A stretch of 64,000 nt of DNA, taken from assembly GCA_963805295.1 (NCBI GenBank), contig CAWDTW010000103.1, positions 1 through 64,000 on the forward strand. Direction: 5' to 3'. Shown here one piece after another: positions 42,516-51,733 of this stretch; the first letter of the stretch is position 1; every line of letters starts with the position of its first letter. The notes below the pieces were generated by a model. The model worked only from the letters and a program-made list of their open reading frames with translations. It was not told the DNA's origin and ran no database searches. This DNA comes from Roseiarcus sp963805295. GTDB lineage: Bacteria; Pseudomonadota; Alphaproteobacteria; Rhizobiales; Beijerinckiaceae. The position numbers and the translations under genes are program-made.

Positions 42516-42561
42516 GTTCGGGACGAGGGGGTCGGAGGTTCGAATCCTCCCACTCTGACCA
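42516..42561 (+). repeat. attR: copy of the tRNA-Pro 3' end
   Basis: First 26 bases are identical to attL; 43 of 46 to the CCA end match the tRNA. Only the 3' half of the tRNA is present (no D-arm), so this is not a second tRNA. Confidence 0.88.
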
Positions 42562-42753
42562 GGTTTACCCGCAATCGCTCCAGAGCACGGACATGTCAGA
42601 TCGGCCAAGCGGGGACATATTCAGCTCGTTCCATCGCTTAATTTGAGTCTGTAGAAGTAGGAAAAGCGGCGGGATCGTCAATTGCCGTAATGCGATCAGA
42701 ACAATCCTGTCAAATTCGTCAGCGGCATTTGAGGCGTCACGGGCGGGGGCGCT

Positions 42754-42952
42754 ATGGATTGGAGATCTGTTTTGGCCGCGGTTGCCAGAGGCGCGATTGC
42801 TGGCGCCCATTGCCGGCGCGATAGGCGGCTTCATCGTTACGGCTGCGACCGGGGCAGGTTCGGGCGCAGTGATCGGCGGTGTTGCCGGCTTGATCCCCGG
42901 GTTTGTCAGCTCAGCTATTAATGAAGGTTTGCGGCCGACATGGACCAGGTAG
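42754..42952 (+). pseudogene. glycine-zipper membrane protein, frameshifted
   Basis: MDWRSVLAAVARGAIAGA from ATG 42754, a shift near 42811, then AGAIGGFIVTAATGAGSGAV and IGGVAGLIPGFVSSAINEGL, RPTWTR-stop. Repeated G-x-x-x-G gives glycine-zipper helices. About 66 residues. Outside attR, first gene of the right-hand backbone. Confidence 0.45.
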
Positions 42953-43012
42953 GGCGCTTTCAACCGGTTGCGGTTTAGGGTAGCCGAAGCGCGATCTAGA
43001 GGGAGAATCTCA

Positions 43013-43279
43013 ATGTCAGGCATCGCGAGCAGTGTTGCGAGCAGTATTGTTGTTGGCCTGATAGCTGGGCTTATAGCGGGAGCCATCGGGGTATTCGTGC
43101 TGCCTGTATTCAGAACTCTCTGGTTCGGCTCTTCCGATGGTCGTCGGCGCAGTGGGCGGAATCGTCTGTTCCTGGGTGCAATCAACGTCAGACAAGACGC
43201 CTATTCCAGCCTGACGCTTGGCCGCAGCATCATTCCGCCAGGCCTCGCCCCACGAACGACAGCGCCGTCACGCCGATGA
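43013..43279 (+). CDS. small glycine-zipper membrane protein
   Basis: MSGIASSVASSIVVGLIAGL then IAGAIGVFVLPVFRTLWFGS: one or two helices rich in Gly/Ala/Ser. GGGAGAA precedes the ATG. Its 3' part overlaps the nhaA end on the other strand by 50 bases, so the real stop may be earlier if a frameshift is present. Same type as the 42754 gene. Confidence 0.5.
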   Translation: MSGIASSVASSIVVGLIAGLIAGAIGVFVLPVFRTLWFGSSDGRRRSGRNRLFLGAINVRQDAYSSLTLGRSIIPPGLAPRTTAPSRR

Positions 43280-45062
43280 CGGCGGCGAGGACCGAGGCGG
43301 CGAAGACGGCGATTTTCGCCGCTTCGAAGTCGGCTTCGGCCGGGAACGCCTGGCCGGCGATGAAGAGCGACATGGTGAAGCCGATTCCGGCCATGGCGCC
43401 GGCGCCCGCGAGTTGCGCCCATGAATATTCCGGGGGCTTCAGCGCGAGCCTCAGCCGGACCGCGAGCATGGAGGCCGCCATGATTCCGAGCGGTTTGCCG
43501 ACGACGAGCCCGACGATCACCGCCGCCATCAGCCGTTCGCGGCCGTCGAAAATGTCGGTTCTCAGCGCGACGCCGGCGTTGGCGAGGGCGAAGAGCGGGA
43601 GCACCAGGTAGCTCGACCGCGACCCCGCGTTCCTCAGCAGCCGGTCCGCCGGCAATTCGAGCCGATCGTGGATGGCGTCGAGCGCGCGAAGCGCGGGGAG
43701 CGAGGGTCCGTGGCGCAACACTTCGCCGCCTCTTTCGGCTTCGGCCGTAATGATCGCGTTCGCCTGCGTCGTCAGCGAGCGCAAGTCCGGCGGCGGCCGC
43801 GTGGGAATGAACAGCGCGAGGGCGACGCCCGCTAATGTCGGGTGCAGCCCGCTCGCGAGCACGCAGGCCCATAAGGCCACGCCGACGACGACATAGGGCG
43901 CGAGCCAATAGACGTGGGATCGGTTGAGCGCCGCGAGCGCGCCGACGAGCGCGACGGCCGCCGCCAAATAGAGGGGACGCAATTCGCCCGAATAGAACGC
44001 GGCGACGGCAAAGATCGCGCCGAGGTCGTCGACGATCGCCGCGGCGGTGAGGAAGATGCGCAACTCGACCGGGACGCGCCGTCCCAGCATGACGATCAGC
44101 GCGACCGCAAAGGCGGTGTCGGTCGACATCGGCACGCCCCAGCCGTGCGCCCAGCGTCCCGGCGGAACGATGAGGAGATAGAGCAAAGCCGGCGCGGCCA
44201 TGCCGCCGACCGCGCCGGCGACCGGCAGCGCGGCGGAACGCCAGCCCGAGAGTCGGCCGACCGTGAATTCGCGCTTGATCTCCAGGCCCACCACCAGAAA
44301 GAAGACGGTCAGCAGTCCGTCGTCGATCCAGTCCCGCAAGGACATGGCGAAGCGGAGATCGTCGAACGTCAGTCCGAAACGCTGGTCCCAGAACGCCGCA
44401 AAGCCCGGGCCCAGCGTCGTGTTGGTGACGACCACGGCGAGGACCGTCGCCAGCAGCAAGAAGACGCCGGCGGACGGGCCCCAGCTCACGAAGTCGAGCG
44501 CCGCCGAGCGGACCCGGTGGCCGAGCCTGCCGAGCATCGCATCGGCGAAGGCGCTTTCGTCCCAGGGCCCGTCGTAGCGGCGGCCGTTGATGAAGAAGGT
44601 CGGCGTGATCAGAGCGCCGCTCGCTCGCGAGCTCGCCTCGTCCGCGTCCACCCGCGCCCTCGCCCGGGCGAGGGCCTCATCGTCCGGCGGATCGCCCTCC
44701 GGCTTGACGCCGAGGTCGCTCGCCACGGCCAGAAGATCCTCCTCCGTCAAAACCTCCGAGCGCGTCATCAGCTTGACGTGCGCGTCCCAGAACTGCTTCG
44801 GACCGTTCGCGCGCTCGACCAGCTCAGCCGCGCGCCGGGCGAGTTCGACGCCGACCAGCGGCCGATGGCGGAAGACGTAGCGCAGGCGGTCTCCGAGCTG
44901 ATCGCGAACTTGAGCGATGCGCTCGTTGGCCGCCCGGCAATAGGGGCAGGCGTAGCTGCCGCATTCGACAAGGGTGATGGCCGCGTCGGCCGGACCGAGG
45001 ATATGGTCGACCTTTGCGTCCACCGGCCGATCGAGCCAATTGCCCCGCGCCAGGTCCGACAT
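43230..45062 (-). CDS. nhaA: DsbA-like domain fused to Na+/H+ antiporter NhaA
   Basis: 610 residues. Residues 1-185 are a thioredoxin-fold DsbA-like domain with active site C-P-Y-C (ECGSYACPYCRAAN) and cis-Pro region SGALITPTFFINGRRYDGPW. Then an NhaA antiporter: VFFLVVGLEIKREFTVGRLS, WGVPMSTDTAFAVALIVMLG and AAAIVDDLGAIF, containing the Asp-Asp pair used for Na+/H+ exchange, with about ten to twelve helices. The fusion is known in other bacteria. No signal peptide precedes the DsbA part, so it faces the cytoplasm or is inserted by the antiporter. ATG 45062 preferred over 45098. Intact. Confidence 0.9.
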   Translation of the reverse strand: MSDLARGNWLDRPVDAKVDHILGPADAAITLVECGSYACPYCRAANERIAQVRDQLGDRLRYVFRHRPLVGVELARRAAELVERANGPKQFWDAHVKLMTRSEVLTEEDLLAVASDLGVKPEGDPPDDEALARARARVDADEASSRASGALITPTFFINGRRYDGPWDESAFADAMLGRLGHRVRSAALDFVSWGPSAGVFLLLATVLAVVVTNTTLGPGFAAFWDQRFGLTFDDLRFAMSLRDWIDDGLLTVFFLVVGLEIKREFTVGRLSGWRSAALPVAGAVGGMAAPALLYLLIVPPGRWAHGWGVPMSTDTAFAVALIVMLGRRVPVELRIFLTAAAIVDDLGAIFAVAAFYSGELRPLYLAAAVALVGALAALNRSHVYWLAPYVVVGVALWACVLASGLHPTLAGVALALFIPTRPPPDLRSLTTQANAIITAEAERGGEVLRHGPSLPALRALDAIHDRLELPADRLLRNAGSRSSYLVLPLFALANAGVALRTDIFDGRERLMAAVIVGLVVGKPLGIMAASMLAVRLRLALKPPEYSWAQLAGAGAMAGIGFTMSLFIAGQAFPAEADFEAAKIAVFAASVLAAVIGVTALSFVGRGLAE

Positions 45063-45218
45063 GCGAAGTCTCCAGATGTGAGACGGCTCACAGCGCAAAT
45101 TCTGAAATCGTGTTACGTCGCCTACGCCAAATTTTATGAGCAGGCCTCCAATCGCCCTCGCGGTCGCACGAATCGCGGGGAAGTCGTATTTGACCGCAAA
45201 CGCACTGGAGTTCTCCCC

Positions 45219-45770
45219 ATGGCAAACGCAGCATCGCCGTCAGCGCCCCCCGTCGACCACCCCGTGCTCGACACGACCCCCTACGGCGCCGGGCCAAACG
45301 ACAATATCACCGACGCAACCGAGAACGCCGCGATCACCCATCACACCGTGACGATCGGCGGCAAAGCGATCGCCTACACCGCCCGCGCCGGCCATCTCGT
45401 CACAGTCGATCCGTCGTCCTCGCAGCCGAACGCTAAATTCTTCTATGTCGGCCTCACCGCCGACGGCGCGGACCCGAACACGCGACCCGTCACCTTCTTC
45501 TACAACGGCGGACCGGGGTCTTCCGTGGTGTTTCTGCTGCTCGGCTCGTTCGCGCCCCGTCGCATCCACACAAGCATGCCGGGTTTCACGCCGCCGCCAC
45601 CCTATTCGATGGAGGACAACCCGGACAGCCTCATCGACCGCACCGACCTCGTTTTTATCAACCCCATTGGAACCGGCTATTCCGCCGCCATCGCGCCGGC
45701 GAAAAACCGCGACTTCTGGGGCGTCGATCAGGACGCGCGCTCGATCAAGTTGTTCATCAAGCGATATCTA
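45219..45770 (+). pseudogene. S10 carboxypeptidase-S53 sedolisin fusion gene, 5' part
   Basis: 184 codons from ATG 45219 to the IS630 target TA. HHTVTIGGKAIAYTARAGHL then FFYVGLTADGADPNTRPVTF and FFYNGGPGSSVVFLLLGSFA: N-G-G-P-G-S-S is the oxyanion/substrate signature of serine carboxypeptidase-like S10 enzymes. PYSMEDNPDSLIDRTDLVFI also fits. No clear signal peptide. The frame runs a further 50 bases into the IS and stops. See 46831-49122 for the remainder. Confidence 0.88.
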
Positions 45771-46828
45771 GAGCGGTATCCGAACGGACTGAATTGGTTG
45801 GGGGATTCCCGAATCAGTTAGTTTCTGATTGATCATTCACGCCGCGAGAGGGAGGCGGCGGGGATGGCTGTTTCCGACGATCTTCGCGAGCGCGTGGTTG
45901 AGGCGGTGGTCTTGGGCGGGTTGTCGCGCAATCAGGCGGCCGCGCGTTTCAAAGTGAGCGTAGCGAGCGCGGTGCGCTGGGTGAAGCGGTTCCAAACCAC
46001 GGGCGAAATTTCACCGGCGCCTTCTGGCGGCGACCGCCGCTCCGGCCGGATCGAGGCGCATCACGACTATCTGTTGGGCCTGATCCGGCGCAGCCCGGAC
46101 AAGACGCTGCTCGAGATCCAGGAGCGGCTGATCGCCAATTGTGGCGAGCGCTTTGCGGTCTCCGTGCTGTGGCGCTTCTTCGACCGTCACGCGATCACCT
46201 TTAAAAAAAACGGCGCATGCCGAGGAGCAACAACGCGCGGACGTGCAAAGTCGACGCCGGGAATGGTTCGCGGGGCAACTCGATCTCGATCCGACGAAAC
46301 TCGTTTTCATTGACGAGACCGGAGCCTCCACCAATCTCGCGCGCAAAAGCGGACGTTGCCGGCGCGGGCGCCGCTTGCGGGCGGCCATCCCGCACAGTCA
46401 CTACAAAACGGTGACTTTGGTCGCCGGCCTTCGCCTTCGCGGCCTGACAGCGGCAAAGACTTTCGACGGACCGATCAACGCCGCCCGGTTCGAGGATTGG
46501 CTGGAGACATGCCTCGTCCCCACGCTCTCGCCCGGCGAGGTCGTCGTCATGGACAATCTCCCGGCTCACAAGGGGCCGCGGGTCGAGCAACTCATCAAGG
46601 CGGCGGGCGCGGAGTTGCGATATCTCCCAGCCTACAGTCCTGATATGAACCCCATCGAAAAAGCCTTCTCCAAGCTCAAAGCCTTCCTGCGCAAAATCGC
46701 CGAACGGACCGTCGCGGGCCTCATGCGCGCCCTCGAAACCTGCGCCGAAATCTTCAAGCCCTCGCAATGTACAAATTACTTCAAATCCTGTGGTTATGAG
46801 CACGATACAGGATGATCGGATTCCGCTC
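45771..46828. mobile_element. IS630-family element, 1058 bp
   Basis: Terminal inverted repeats GAGCGGTATCCGAAC and GAGCGGAATCCGATC (two mismatches in 15) flanked by duplicated TA (45769-45770 and 46829-46830), the IS630 target rule. Removing the element and one TA restores the host reading frame exactly (K-R-Y-L-T-A-F-G-R-W). Confidence 0.93.
45864..46815 (+). CDS. IS630-family transposase, two overlapping frames (A8 slippage site)
   Basis: First frame: MAVSDDLRERVVEAVVLGGL, SRNQAAARFKVSVASAVRWV (helix-turn-helix) to ITFKK. At TTTAAAAAAAAC (46200-46211) a frame change leads to KKTAHAEEQQRADVQSRRRE, LVFIDETGASTNLARKSGRC (first Asp), VVMDNLPAHKGPRVEQLI (second) and YSPDMNPIEKAFSKLKAFLR (D-x-x-P-I-E, final Glu). 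Many IS630 elements express transposase by programmed frameshifting at such an A-run. Otherwise complete, so the copy may be active. Confidence 0.88.
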
Positions 46829-46830
46829 TA

Positions 46831-49122
46831 ACTGCCTTCGGCCGCTGGAACTCGCCCAAGTTCCTGTTCGGCGAGTCCTATGGCACCGCGCGCTCCTGCG
46901 TGCTCGCCTGGATGCTGCATGAGGACGGCATCGAGCTCAACGGCGTCACGCTCCAATCGAGCGTGCTCGATTACACGCCGACTTTCTCCAACCCCGTCGG
47001 TCTGTTGCCGACCTTTGCGGCCGACGCCTGGCAGCACCACAAGACAACCGTGAGCCCGCCGCCCGCCGACCTTCCGAGCTTTATGGGCCAAGTCATCGCC
47101 TTCGCACAGGGGCCCTACGCGCAGGCGCTCGCCGCTTTCCCGAAGAGCGATCCGGCGACGACGCAGACTCTGAGCGAGATTCTCGCCATACCGCCGGTGG
47201 TGCTCGATTCCTGGTCGCTCAACGTCGAGGCCAACAACGGCGTCACATCCTCGTTCCTGGTCACGCTCTTGCGGGACCAAGGCCTGGCGCTCGGCAGCTA
47301 TGACGGACGCGTCACCGCCATCGACACCGGCATCGCGGCGATCGTCGATCCGGCGTCCGGCGCCAATGATCCGACCATGGCGGCGGTCAGCGGCGTCTAT
47401 ACGGCGATGTGGAACGTCTATCTCAACAACGACCTGCAATTCACCTCGACCTCCAACTTCGTCGATCTCAACGACCAGGCCTACGCCAACTGGGATTTCT
47501 CTCACATCGACCCGACCGGCGCGCAAAAGGGCGGCAACGACAAGAGCGGCAATCCCATCACCTACACCGCCGGCGATCTCGCCGCGGCGATGGCGGCCAA
47601 TCCGGATTTGAAAGTGTTTTCGGCCAACGGGTACTTCGACGCGGTGACGCCGTTCTTCCAGACCAGGCTCTCGCTCGACGCCATGCCGCTCACCGACGCC
47701 GGCGCGCGCGCCAATCTCACGATCCGCAATTACCCGTCGGGCCACATGATTTATCTCGACGGTCCGTCGCGCACGGCGATGAAAGCGGATCTGGGGGCCA
47801 TCTATGACGGCGTGTCGGCGAAGTTCGCGCTCCGCGCGCGGCTTTCGGCTGCTTTGGCGAAGACCCGCAAAGAGACCCGCACGAATGCCAGGCCCTATTT
47901 CAAGCGGCTGGACACAGGCTCAAAGGGCATTGGGATGCGCGCCGCCCCGACCTCGCGGCCGTGGAGCCTGCCGGACCTCTGTAAGGCCTATGCCTGGCCG
48001 TCGGGCCTCGCGGGCCGCGGCGTCATCGGCATCGTCGAGCTCGACGGCGGCTGGGTCCAGGCGGACATCGACGCCTTCTTCAAATCGATCAACCAACCAT
48101 CGCCCTCGATCAAGGACGTTATCGTCGGCGGCCCGGGCAACGCGCCCAACCAGCATCTGAATGATCCCAGCGACCCCGACTACGAAGTGACAATGGACAT
48201 CCAGATCGCGGGCGCCGCCTATTTTTCGGCGACGGGGCAACCGGCGACCATCCGCGTCTATTGGGCCGACGGAAACGACATGGGCGCGATCGCCGCGGCG
48301 ATTTCGGCGGCCGCCGCTGACGGATGCGACGTCTTCTCGATCTCCTGGGGCTCGGACGAGGCCAATTGGCAGACGGCCGGCAAGCAGACGGGCGTCGATT
48401 ATGTCAGCCAGTTAAGCGCGGCGGCTCAGGCCGCGACGAAGGCCGGAATGATCGTGTCCGCGGCGTCAGGCGATAACGATTCCTCCGACGGCGGTCCGAC
48501 GCCGGCCAATGTCGATCTGCCCTCGTCCTGTCCCTACGCCGTCGCCTGCGGCGGCACCTCGAAAACGGCGGCGGCCGAGACGGTGTGGAACAACGACCCG
48601 GGCAGCCCGAGCGGCAACGGCACGGGCGGCGGCTACTCGACGCTCTTCCCGCCGCAGCCCTGGCAGGCCGGCGCGCCGCAGGGGCCGGGTCGAATGGTTC
48701 CCGACGTCGCCGCCGACGCCGACCCCTACACGGGCTACGAACTTTATGTGCACGGCTCGGGCGCGACGCTCGGCGGCACCAGTGCGGTCGCGCCGCTCTA
48801 TTCCGGTCTCTTCGCTGCGTTCGGGAGCAAGCTCGGCTTTATCACACCGAAGTTGTGGCTCAACCAGACCTGCTTCAACGATATCACGAGCGGCGACAAC
48901 GGCTTTTACCGCGCCTCGGTCGGGCCCGATCCGTGCACGGGGCTCGGAACCCCGATTGCCGACAAGCTCGCTGCCTTGTTCGGCGCGTCGGCGGGGTCTA
49001 ACGCTCAGGTGGCGGCCGCGACCGTCGGCGAGCGGCGAGGCCGGTTGCGATGGCTGCGACGGCGTCGCATCGGCGGCGGACACATGCCGGAGCGGCTTCC
49101 GGGCGGCATGAGCGGATCTTGA
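46831..49122 (+). pseudogene. S10 carboxypeptidase-S53 sedolisin fusion gene, 3' part
   Basis: Numbered on the restored 947-residue protein. S10 part: Ser200 in FLFGESYGTARS, Asp454 in NGYFDAVTPF, His489 in YPSGHMIYLD. After a linker near 520-555 comes a subtilisin-like S53 sedolisin domain: WSLPDLCKAYAWPSGLAGRG, Glu636 and Asp640 in DYEVTMDIQ, SAASGDNDSSDGG (oxyanion Asp) and Ser835 in LGGTSAVAPLYSGLFAAF. All catalytic residues of both enzymes are kept. The usual S53 inhibitory prodomain is absent; the S10 domain occupies its place. Acid-active secreted peptidases are typical of both families. Interrupted only by the IS630 element. Confidence 0.88.
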
Positions 49123-49303
49123 AGAGATCGAAGAAAGCGGGGCGTTAGAGCGATTCTCGCAATATGTGGAATTGGCGGTGCCGCAAAGCACGCGCTTCGA
49201 CCCGATCGTAAGAACGGACGGACGTGCGCGCCGCTTACCGCGTTGGCCTGGCCCTCGAGAGGGTTGCCTGAGCCTCGCTTGGTCGTCTCCGGGGAGTTGC
49301 CGA

Positions 49304-50301
49304 ATGCGCTTGCAACGCTAACCGCGCTGGCCGGGATTCATCGGCCTCGCCGGTCCGGCGTTCGCCCTCGACAAGGTGAAGTTCGGCACCAACTGGCTGG
49401 CGGACCCCGAGGCAGGCGGCTTCTACCAAGCCGTGGCCGACGGCACTTATGCGAAATACGGGCTCGACGTGACGATCATTCCCGGCGGCCCCCAGGCGAA
49501 CGGCGGCTTGCTGCTCCTCTTCGGCAAGATCGAGTTCTTCATGGGCGGCGACATGATCGGAAATTATCTCTCCGTCGAGAGCAAGCTTCCGCTCATCGCT
49601 GTCGCCGCGGACTTCCAGAAGAGCCCGCAGATTTTCATGTCGCATCCCGGCGTCGGGTTCGACAAATGGGAGGACCTGCCCAACGCCAAGCCCGTCTACC
49701 TCGGCGCCGGCGCGATCCAGACCTTCTACGCCTGGCTGAACTCGCCTACGGGTTCAAGGACGAGAACATCCGGCCCTACAATTTCAACTCCGCGCCGTTC
49801 ATCACAACAAGATCTCGATCCAGCAGGGTTACGTCACTGCGGAACCCTACGAGATCGAAAAGCAGGGCGGTTTCAGGCCCAACGTGTTCCTGCTCAACGA
49901 TTACGGCTACGACACCTATTCGACCCTGATCGTGACGCGCTCGCAGATCGTCGAGAAGAACCCCGATCTCGTTCAGCGCTTCGTCGACGCCTCCGCGATC
50001 GGCTGGTACCATTACCTCTATGGCGATAACGCCAAGGCCAACGAGCATGATCAAGACTGAAAATCCGGACATCACCGACGAGCAGATCGCCTTTTCGATC
50101 AAGGAGATGAAACGATACGGCGTCGTCGATTCCGGCGATACGCTCAAACTCGGCATCGGCGCGATGACGGACGCGCACTGGAAGGATTTCTTCGACAAGA
50201 TGGTGGCGATCGGCATGGTCAATGCCGACACCGACTACAAGAAAGCCTACACTTTGCAGTTCGTCGACAAGGGCGTCGGGCTCGATCTGAGGCCGAAGTG
50301 A
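49304..50301 (+). pseudogene. NMT1/SsuA-type ABC substrate-binding protein, frameshifted
   Basis: Probable start ATG 49304, with signal-peptide remnant GFIGLAGPAFA before LDKVKFGTNWLADPEAGGFY. Then ADGTYAKYGLDVTIIPGGPQ, IFMSHPGVGFDKWEDLPNAK, breaks near 49740 and 49805, YVTAEPYEIEKQGG, DTYSTLIVTRSQIVEKNPDL, another break near 50048, and IAFSIKEMKRYGVVDSGDTL to a stop at 50301. About 335 residues repaired. Binds a small organic ligand (thiamine precursor, sulfonate or nitrile class). No permease or ATPase lies next to it. Confidence 0.75.
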
Positions 50302-50470
50302 GCGGAAAGGCTGGCGGATTTCGAAGCGTGCATGGGCCGCGCTACGGTCGATGAAGATCGGCGCTATCGCTGCGCCGTGACGCTATCGTTTCGTGTGCAG
50401 TTCAAGACTGTCCCATCCGACGGCCTGCACACCTTTGCGGGACCGCCTCGACCATACCGGACAGATGCCG

Positions 50471-50746
50471 CTAATCCGTTTCAAGGTCTTCCAGCCTGAC
50501 CCCATGTCCTTCCCGCAGGCTTTTGCGCGCCTGTTCGATGCGGCGCAGGAAGCGGGCGTCATGTTCCAGTCGGTATTCGAACCAGTCCTCTTCGGATCCG
50601 AAACCGATCAACACGCCAGCCGGTTTGCCATGACGCGTGATGACGATCTCCTGCGCCTCGGCCTCGCGAAGATAGCGAGACAGATCGTCCTTGATTTCGG
50701 AGAGCGGAACTTCCTTCACTCCGGATTTCCGAACTGTGCGAGCCAC
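50471..50746 (-). CDS. Phd/YefM-type antitoxin
   Basis: 91 residues. VPLSEIKDDLSRYLREAEAQ then EIVITRHGKPAGVLIGFGSE is the Phd/YefM fold (L-S-x-Y-L-x-x-A...I-V-I-T-R-H-G-K-P-A-x-V-L). Binds operator DNA and a cognate RelE/ParE or Doc toxin. The start at 50746 lies inside the 3' end of a ParE-like remnant on the same strand. Intact. Confidence 0.85.
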   Translation of the reverse strand: MARTVRKSGVKEVPLSEIKDDLSRYLREAEAQEIVITRHGKPAGVLIGFGSEEDWFEYRLEHDARFLRRIEQARKSLREGHGVRLEDLETD

Positions 50747-50840
50747 GACTGGGCCTCCGATTTGACCACGATCGCCAAAACCTCAACGGTCGCGCCAGAA
50801 ACATCATAGCCAAGCCTCAACGCGCGGATGACGCTGCCCG
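50716..50840 (-). pseudogene. ParE/RelE-type toxin, C-terminal remnant
   Basis: ALRLGYDVSGATVEVLAIVV then KSEAQSWLAQFGNPE-stop, the end of RelE/ParE-superfamily toxins (Y-D-V...V-x-V-L-A-I-V-x-K-S-E-A). The N-terminal 60 residues are missing; the fusion point lies just after brnA. Overlaps the Phd gene by 31 bases, so the order here is toxin then antitoxin. Confidence 0.65.
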
Positions 50841-50848
50841 CGCCCGTT

Positions 50849-51130
50849 TCACTCGCGTCCGAGCTTGCCTTGCTCGTAGGCGTCGCGAAGGACCTTCTCG
50901 ACGCGGACATTGTAGCCTTTGCCGGTGGCCTTGATGGCCAGGACAAGATCGGACGCCATGCGGAATCCGATATGCACCTTCGGCGTCTCGGTCTTCGGCC
51001 GTCCGCCCTTGTTCTTAGCCGCTTCGATCATGCCGGGGTCGATCTCGGCCATGGGTTTCGAAGTGGACAGGTCGGCTTTGGTCAGTTCGCGGACCTCGCC
51101 GTCCTCATCGGTCAGCGGTGGCCTTTTCAT
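50849..51130 (-). CDS. brnA: BrnA family antitoxin
   Basis: 93 residues. MKRPPLTDEDGEVRELTKAD then KNKGGRPKTETPKVHIGFRM and IKATGKGYNVRVEKVLRDAY: the G-R-P-K, then a ribbon-helix-helix ending with G-x-G-Y/W-x-x-R-x-x-x-x-L, as in BrnA. Neutralises BrnT and represses the operon. ATG overlaps the brnT stop region by four bases. Intact. Confidence 0.88.
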   Translation of the reverse strand: MKRPPLTDEDGEVRELTKADLSTSKPMAEIDPGMIEAAKNKGGRPKTETPKVHIGFRMASDLVLAIKATGKGYNVRVEKVLRDAYEQGKLGRE

Positions 51131-51384
51131 TGGCTCGCTCCTCTCGTTTGTTTGCCTTTGCGGAAACTGATGATCCGGCGGACCTGGCCCCGAATGATGG
51201 TGCAGACGACGGTGAGCCGCCCCTGCACCGGCGCCAGGGCAATGATCCGTTCCTCGCCGGTGTCGCGCCTGTCATCGACAAAGGCATGGGCCTTGCGCCA
51301 TTCCAGTTCGGCGGCCAGCTCGACAGGCAGACCGCGTTCTCTGGCGTTTCTGACGCTCTTCTCCGGATCGAATTCAATCCCCAT
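51127..51384 (-). CDS. brnT: BrnT family toxin (C-terminus shifted)
   Basis: 85 residues. MGIEFDPEKSVRNARERGLP then FVDDRRDTGEERIIALAPVQ and LTVVCTIIRGQVRRIISFRK fit the RelE-like ribonuclease BrnT (F-D-x-x-K-x-x-x-N...R-x-I-S-x-R-K). The expected ending R-K-A-N-K-R-E appears in the next frame, so one base near 51160 has changed the last ten residues. The residues needed for activity precede this. First gene of the brnTA operon. Confidence 0.85.
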   Translation of the reverse strand: MGIEFDPEKSVRNARERGLPVELAAELEWRKAHAFVDDRRDTGEERIIALAPVQGRLTVVCTIIRGQVRRIISFRKGKQTRGASQ

Positions 51385-51532
51385 TGTTGTTATTGTAGCA
51401 ACAAAAAGCCCTTCCGTTAAGGGTTTCTGTAATCACAAGAACCCACCCGAGGGGGGTCGGACGTTTCTTTTGCCCGATCGCCCTGGATATGGGGTCTAGT
51501 AAAATCTCGCCGTCATTCGAATTGCGGAACCC

Positions 51533-51733
51533 ATGTCCCGCGCATTGATCGTCATCGGGCTCGCCATCGCGGCGGTCGGCCTGCTTTGGCCGTGGCTGGC
51601 GCGGCTTGGGCTCGGGCGGCTTCCCGGCGACATTTTTGTCCATCGCGGCAATTTCACGTTTTACGCGCCGATCACCACGAGCATTCTCGTGAGCCTCGTC
51701 CTTTCCTTTGTTTTGTGGCTCTTGTCCCGATGA
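51533..51733 (+). CDS. DUF2905 family membrane protein
   Basis: 66 residues: MSRALIVIGLAIAAVGLLWP then LGRLPGDIFVHRGNFTFYAP and TSILVSLVLSFVLWLLSR. Two helices with the G-R-L-P-G-D-I motif between them define DUF2905. Function unknown. Intact. Confidence 0.88.
   Translation: MSRALIVIGLAIAAVGLLWPWLARLGLGRLPGDIFVHRGNFTFYAPITTSILVSLVLSFVLWLLSR

Larger units (their letters stand above)
16118..42561. mobile_element. 26.4-kb integrated element at tRNA-Pro
   Basis: Bounded by the intact tRNA-Pro and a copy of its 3' end. The interior is clearly AT-richer than both flanks and encodes integrase, excisionase, MucR, a helicase-primase gene, a serine resolvase and many small unknown proteins. No conjugation genes (relaxase, coupling protein, type IV secretion) and no phage structural genes were recognised, so it is better described as a mobilisable or plasmid-derived genomic island than a self-transmissible element or prophage. 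Broken genes, one IS4-type insertion and mismatches in attR suggest long residence. Confidence 0.85.

Noticed and set aside
42516..42561. A second tRNA gene
   Set aside because: Only the anticodon-loop to CCA half is present; no D-arm or 5' acceptor strand, and it is an attR.
43914..45821. 635-residue plus-strand ORF
   Set aside because: Up to about 45200 it is the antisense shadow of nhaA; only the last part (from 45219) is the protease gene.
47920..49191. Minus-strand ORFs opposite the protease
   Set aside because: No motifs; the plus strand carries complete S10 and S53 catalytic residues.
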